Shown: positions 61,263 to 64,000 of the stretch, piece after piece
Position numbering within the stretch: position 1 is the stretch's first letter
How the letters are laid out: every line of letters starts with the position of its first letter
NCBI GenBank assembly: GCA_902534465.1
Contig: CACAPU010000006.1
Location: 1 to 64,000, forward strand
From: an uncultured Pelagibacteraceae bacterium
GTDB taxonomy: Bacteria; Pseudomonadota; Alphaproteobacteria; Pelagibacterales; Pelagibacteraceae
DNA: 64,000 nt
Reading direction: 5' to 3'
Translations under genes and position numbers: made by a program
The notes under the pieces: model-generated
Database searches by the model: none
Told to the model about the DNA's origin: nothing
What the model saw: only the letters and a program-made list of their open reading frames with translations

Positions 61263-61338
61263 AGGAGTGTAGCTCAATTGGTAGAGCGCCGGTCTCCAAA
61301 ACCGGAGGTTGGGGGTTCGATTCCCTTCGCTCCTGCCA
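61263..61338 (+). tRNA. tRNA-Trp(CCA)
   Basis: 76 nt with encoded CCA. Acceptor AGGAGTG pairs with CGCTCCT (one G-T), discriminator G; anticodon loop CTCCAAA gives CCA. Placed between tuf and secE as in other Alphaproteobacteria. Confidence 0.95.
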
Positions 61339-61355
61339 AAATTGCTAAATATTAT

Positions 61356-61547
61356 ATGAAAAATCCACTAAAATTTATTCAGGATGTAAAACAAGAAGCT
61401 TTCAAGGTAACCTGGCCTACAGCTAAAGAAACCGTACAGGGTGCATTGATGGTATTTGCCATGGCAGTTTTGGCATCATTGTTTTTTTTATTACTGGATC
61501 AGGTTTTAAAGTTTTTTTTAGAAATTATTCTTAAGGTAAGCATATAA
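61356..61547 (+). CDS. secE: Preprotein translocase subunit SecE
   Basis: 63 residues from ATG 61356; the in-frame extension upstream runs through tRNA-Trp and is not coding. FIQDVKQEAFKVTWPTAKET is the conserved amphipathic helix, followed by one transmembrane helix. Part of SecYEG. The nusG start overlaps its stop by one base. Confidence 0.95.
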   Translation: MKNPLKFIQDVKQEAFKVTWPTAKETVQGALMVFAMAVLASLFFLLLDQVLKFFLEIILKVSI

Positions 61548-62077
61548 TGAAAAATTGGTACATCGTTCAATCACACTCAAGTTTCGAAAATAAAGTAGCT
61601 CAACTTATAAAAGAGGAGGCTGAAAAAGCAAAAATATCTGAGAAGATAGAGGAAATTATTGTGCCTACTCATGATATTACTGAAGTAAAAAGAGGAAAGA
61701 GAGTGCAAAGAAAAAAAAAATATTTTCCTGGATATGTTTTAATTAAAAGTGAAATGGATAATAATATTTATCATATGATTAAAAACTTAAAAAAAGTTAG
61801 TGGATTTCTTGGATCAAAAGGTACTCCTATTCCTGTCTCTGATAAAGAAATTGAGAAGATTTTAGGTCAGATTAAAGATGGAGTGGCCCAACCTAAATCA
61901 GGTGTTGAATATAATGTTGGAGAAAAAGTACAAGTTATTGATGGACCATTTGCTTCATTTAGTGGTTTGGTTGAGGATATTGATGAGGAAAAATTAAGAT
62001 TAAAAGTTTCAGTTTCTATATTTGGTAGACCAACACCAGTAGATCTAGAATATAACCAAGTAGAAAAGGCAAGTTAA
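61547..62077 (+). CDS. nusG: Transcription termination/antitermination protein NusG
   Basis: 176 residues. NGN domain ([28 protein letters not shown]) followed by a KOW domain ([17 protein letters not shown]). Binds RNA polymerase and couples it to Rho and the ribosome. Overlaps both neighbours by one base. Confidence 0.97.
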   Translation: MKNWYIVQSHSSFENKVAQLIKEEAEKAKISEKIEEIIVPTHDITEVKRGKRVQRKKKYFPGYVLIKSEMDNNIYHMIKNLKKVSGFLGSKGTPIPVSDKEIEKILGQIKDGVAQPKSGVEYNVGEKVQVIDGPFASFSGLVEDIDEEKLRLKVSVSIFGRPTPVDLEYNQVEKAS

Positions 62078-62505
62078 TGGCTAAAAAAGAAATAAGCGGA
62101 TATGTAAAATTACAAATCAAAGGAGGCCAAGCAAATCCTGCTCCACCAGTTGGTCCTGCTCTAGGACAAAGAGGCATTAACATCATGGAATTTTGTAAAG
62201 CATTTAATGATAAAACAAAATCATTTGCAGGAAAACCTGTTCCAGTAATAATAACAGTATATAAAGATAAAAAATTTGATTTTGTAATAAAATCTCCTCC
62301 AGCGTCACATTTCATTAAAGAAGCAATGAAATTAAAAAGTGGATCAAAAGAGCCTGGAAGAAATATAATTGGATCTATAACCAAACAACAATTAAAAGAT
62401 ATCGCTGAAAAAAAAATGGAGGACTTAAATGCCCATGATTTAGATGAGGCAGCAAAAATTATAGCAGGATCAGCAAGATCTATGGGAATTGAGGTAAAAG
62501 AATAA
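62077..62505 (+). CDS. rplK: 50S ribosomal protein L11
   Basis: 142 residues. [24 protein letters not shown] N-terminal domain (proline-rich, binds thiopeptide site) and the RNA-binding C-terminal domain with [12 protein letters not shown]. One-base overlap with rplA. Confidence 0.97.
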   Translation: MAKKEISGYVKLQIKGGQANPAPPVGPALGQRGINIMEFCKAFNDKTKSFAGKPVPVIITVYKDKKFDFVIKSPPASHFIKEAMKLKSGSKEPGRNIIGSITKQQLKDIAEKKMEDLNAHDLDEAAKIIAGSARSMGIEVKE

Positions 62506-63194
62506 TGAAATCTAAAAGATATAAAAAGTTACCTGAAAATACTAAAGATTTACCTTCAGACACAATTGATAAAATTCTTAATAAAATAAAATCTAATTGT
62601 ACTACAAAGTTTGATGAGTCAGTCGATTTAAATTTTAGGATAAATAACAAACAAAAAAAAAATGAGGTAAATCTTAGAACTGTTGTTAATCTACCAGGTG
62701 GCACAGGTAAAACAATAAAAGTTGCAGTGGTATGTGAGGATAACAAGTTAGACGAAGCTAAAGATGCAAATTCTGACATTGTGGGAGGCGACGAGTTAAT
62801 AGATAAAATCAAAAATGGAGAAACGAACTTTGAAAAATTAATAAGTACACCCTCAATGATGATTAAATTATCAAAGCTTGGAAAAGTCCTTGGTCCTAAA
62901 GGTTTAATGCCTAACCCAAAGCTAGGCACTGTCACAAATGATATTTCAAAAGCAGTAAATGAGGCAAAAGCTGGACAAGTTGAAATAAGAAATGATAAGG
63001 ATGGAAATATTGGTTTAAGTATAGGAAAAAAATCGTTTGATGATGATAAACTTATTAAAAATTACAATGCTGTAATTGATGCGTTAGAAAAAGAAAAATC
63101 TAACCTTACAATTAAAGGGGATTTGGTAAAACAAGTTTTTATAACCTCAAGCATGGGAGTATCATATAAATTAAAATTAGATAAAAGCTTTTAG
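62505..63194 (+). CDS. rplA: 50S ribosomal protein L1
   Basis: 229 residues. Signatures VVNLPGGTGKTIKVAV, LGKVLGPKGLMPNPKLGTV and the C-terminal TSSMGVSYKL. L1-stalk protein and usual autogenous repressor of the L11-L1 message. rplJ begins 2 bp after its stop. Confidence 0.97.
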   Translation: MKSKRYKKLPENTKDLPSDTIDKILNKIKSNCTTKFDESVDLNFRINNKQKKNEVNLRTVVNLPGGTGKTIKVAVVCEDNKLDEAKDANSDIVGGDELIDKIKNGETNFEKLISTPSMMIKLSKLGKVLGPKGLMPNPKLGTVTNDISKAVNEAKAGQVEIRNDKDGNIGLSIGKKSFDDDKLIKNYNAVIDALEKEKSNLTIKGDLVKQVFITSSMGVSYKLKLDKSF

Positions 63195-63196
63195 TT

Positions 63197-63706
63197 ATGA
63201 TGAATAAAGAACAAAAAAAACAGTATATAACTGATATGACAAATCAGTTTGATAAAACTGAAGCAGTAATTGTCACTCATTATCAAGGTTTAACAGTAAA
63301 CCAATTAGATGATCTAAGAAAAAGAATGCGGGAACATGGAATAAAATTTAAAATAACAAATAATAGAATTACAAAATTAGCTTTGGAAAAAACAAAGTGT
63401 AAAGATTTATCTAACTTATTTAAAGGTCCAACTGCAGTTGCATTATCAGAGGACGCTATTACCTCTGCAAAAATTTTGACTAAATTCTCAAAAGAAAATG
63501 AAAACCTAAAAATTTTAGGTGGAATCATGGGTGCTGATATTTTAGACGTTGCTGGAGTTCAAAATGTTGCGACATTGCCAACTTTAGATGAGGCAAGGGC
63601 CAAAATAGTAGGTATTTTAAGGTCTCCAGCACAAAAAATTGCAAGTATTTTACTTGCACCAGCCTCAAAAATCGCTATTTTAGCGCTCGAAAAATCAAAA
63701 AAATAA
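63197..63706 (+). CDS. rplJ: 50S ribosomal protein L10
   Basis: 169 residues (ATG 63197; another ATG one codon later at 63200 is not in frame but ATG 63200+ options exist as MMNKEQ). VIVTHYQGLTVNQLDDLRKRM and FKITNNRITKLAL match L10; the C-terminal helix that binds L7/L12 dimers is present. No leader hairpin region separates it from rplA. Confidence 0.95.
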   Translation: MMNKEQKKQYITDMTNQFDKTEAVIVTHYQGLTVNQLDDLRKRMREHGIKFKITNNRITKLALEKTKCKDLSNLFKGPTAVALSEDAITSAKILTKFSKENENLKILGGIMGADILDVAGVQNVATLPTLDEARAKIVGILRSPAQKIASILLAPASKIAILALEKSKK

Positions 63707-63727
63707 CCACGGACAAAAATTATTATT

Positions 63728-64000
63728 ATGGCTGACTTAAATAAAATTATAGAAGATTTATCTAGCTTAACTGTTGTAGAAGCAGCAGAGCTGTCAAAAC
63801 AATTAGAAGAAAAATGGGGTGTTACAGCTGCTGCTGCAGTTGCTGCTGCACCAGCTGCATCCGCAGGTGCAGAACCTACAGAGGAAAAAGATGATTTCAC
63901 AATAATGTTAACTGCTGCAGGTGACAAAAAAATTAACGTTATCAAAGAAGTTAGAGCAGTTACAGAATTAGGATTAAAAGAAGCAAAAGATTTAGTTGAA
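63728..64000 (+). CDS. rplL: 50S ribosomal protein L7/L12, cut by window end
   Basis: The first 91 residues are visible. N-terminal dimerisation domain ([24 protein letters not shown]), an Ala-rich hinge ([16 protein letters not shown]), then the start of the C-terminal domain ([21 protein letters not shown]). The gene continues beyond the window. Confidence 0.96.
   Translation, partial: MADLNKIIEDLSSLTVVEAAELSKQLEEKWGVTAAAAVAAAPAASAGAEPTEEKDDFTIMLTAAGDKKINVIKEVRAVTELGLKEAKDLVE

Noticed and set aside
61278..61355. Longer SecE starting inside tRNA-Trp
   Set aside because: The extension is the tRNA gene read as protein; the conserved SecE begins at ATG 61356.
62016..62384. Minus-strand open frame opposite rplK
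   Set aside because: Shadow of a highly conserved ribosomal protein gene with no ribosome-binding site and low-complexity composition.

Overview
The window is very AT-rich, gene-dense and almost free of spacers. Genes commonly overlap by 1-8 bp (TAATG, ATGA), and divergent genes can be separated by as little as 11 bp. With this compaction, the alphaproteobacterial gene types, TRAP uptake, glucosylglycerate osmolyte genes and a DmdA/GcvT-family enzyme, the best fit is a streamlined marine alphaproteobacterium of the SAR11/Pelagibacterales type. This is inferred from gene content; no rRNA gene is present.

Layout. 0-9.4 kb: a partial thioredoxin-like gene, a gamma-carbonic anhydrase, four exported proteins of which three carry an HExxH zinc-peptidase motif, a PNPOx-like protein, a beta-hydroxyacid dehydrogenase, an MFS carrier, rpoZ and a CoA-transferase. 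9.4-13.7 kb: a TRAP transporter (dctP, attenuator, dctQ, dctM) followed by malonyl-CoA decarboxylase; with the divergent CoA-transferase this reads as a malonate-type uptake and activation module. 13.6-24.3 kb: dusA, a TauE-like permease, a phosphohexomutase, class I ribonucleotide reductase (nrdAB), the methylcitrate cycle (prpDBC) and a HAD phosphatase. 24.3-33.3 kb: a stand-alone GlmU acetyltransferase half, glmS, type II DAHP synthase, nadE, cysS, cimA, trmJ, rpsD. 33.4-40.6 kb: a minus-strand run sfsA-map-purB-purC-purS-purQ-purL-bolA-grxD. 40.6-47.2 kb: a CinA-N-like protein, GGCT-like protein, azlCD, a PhyH oxygenase, small membrane proteins, and the glucosylglycerate pair gpgS-gpgP.

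47.2-58.9 kb is the accessory region and the most notable part. Two tRNA genes, tRNA-Leu(TAA) and tRNA-Thr(TGT), each carry two tandem small insertions (A and B at Leu; C and D at Thr). Each is about 1.8-2.9 kb, is bounded by partial copies of the tRNA gene that break in the anticodon loop, and contains one gene or one small operon but no recognisable integrase. Both ends of all four carry direct repeats spaced 11 bp apart. The repeat sequence differs from element to element, but its distance from the tRNA break is the same within each tRNA class. Cargo: an exported alginate-lyase-like protein with a duplicated C-terminal domain (A), a large protein ending in an Mrr-like nuclease domain (B), a four-gene operon with a glycine-zipper protein and tiny membrane proteins (C), and a DUF6994-like protein with an EEP-fold nuclease (D). 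This looks like a family of non-autonomous tRNA-nested cargo elements, plausibly carrying defence functions.

58.9-64 kb returns to core genome: rlmB, then tRNA-Tyr, tRNA-Gly, tuf, tRNA-Trp, secE, nusG, rplK, rplA, rplJ and the start of rplL, the classical translation/transcription cluster.
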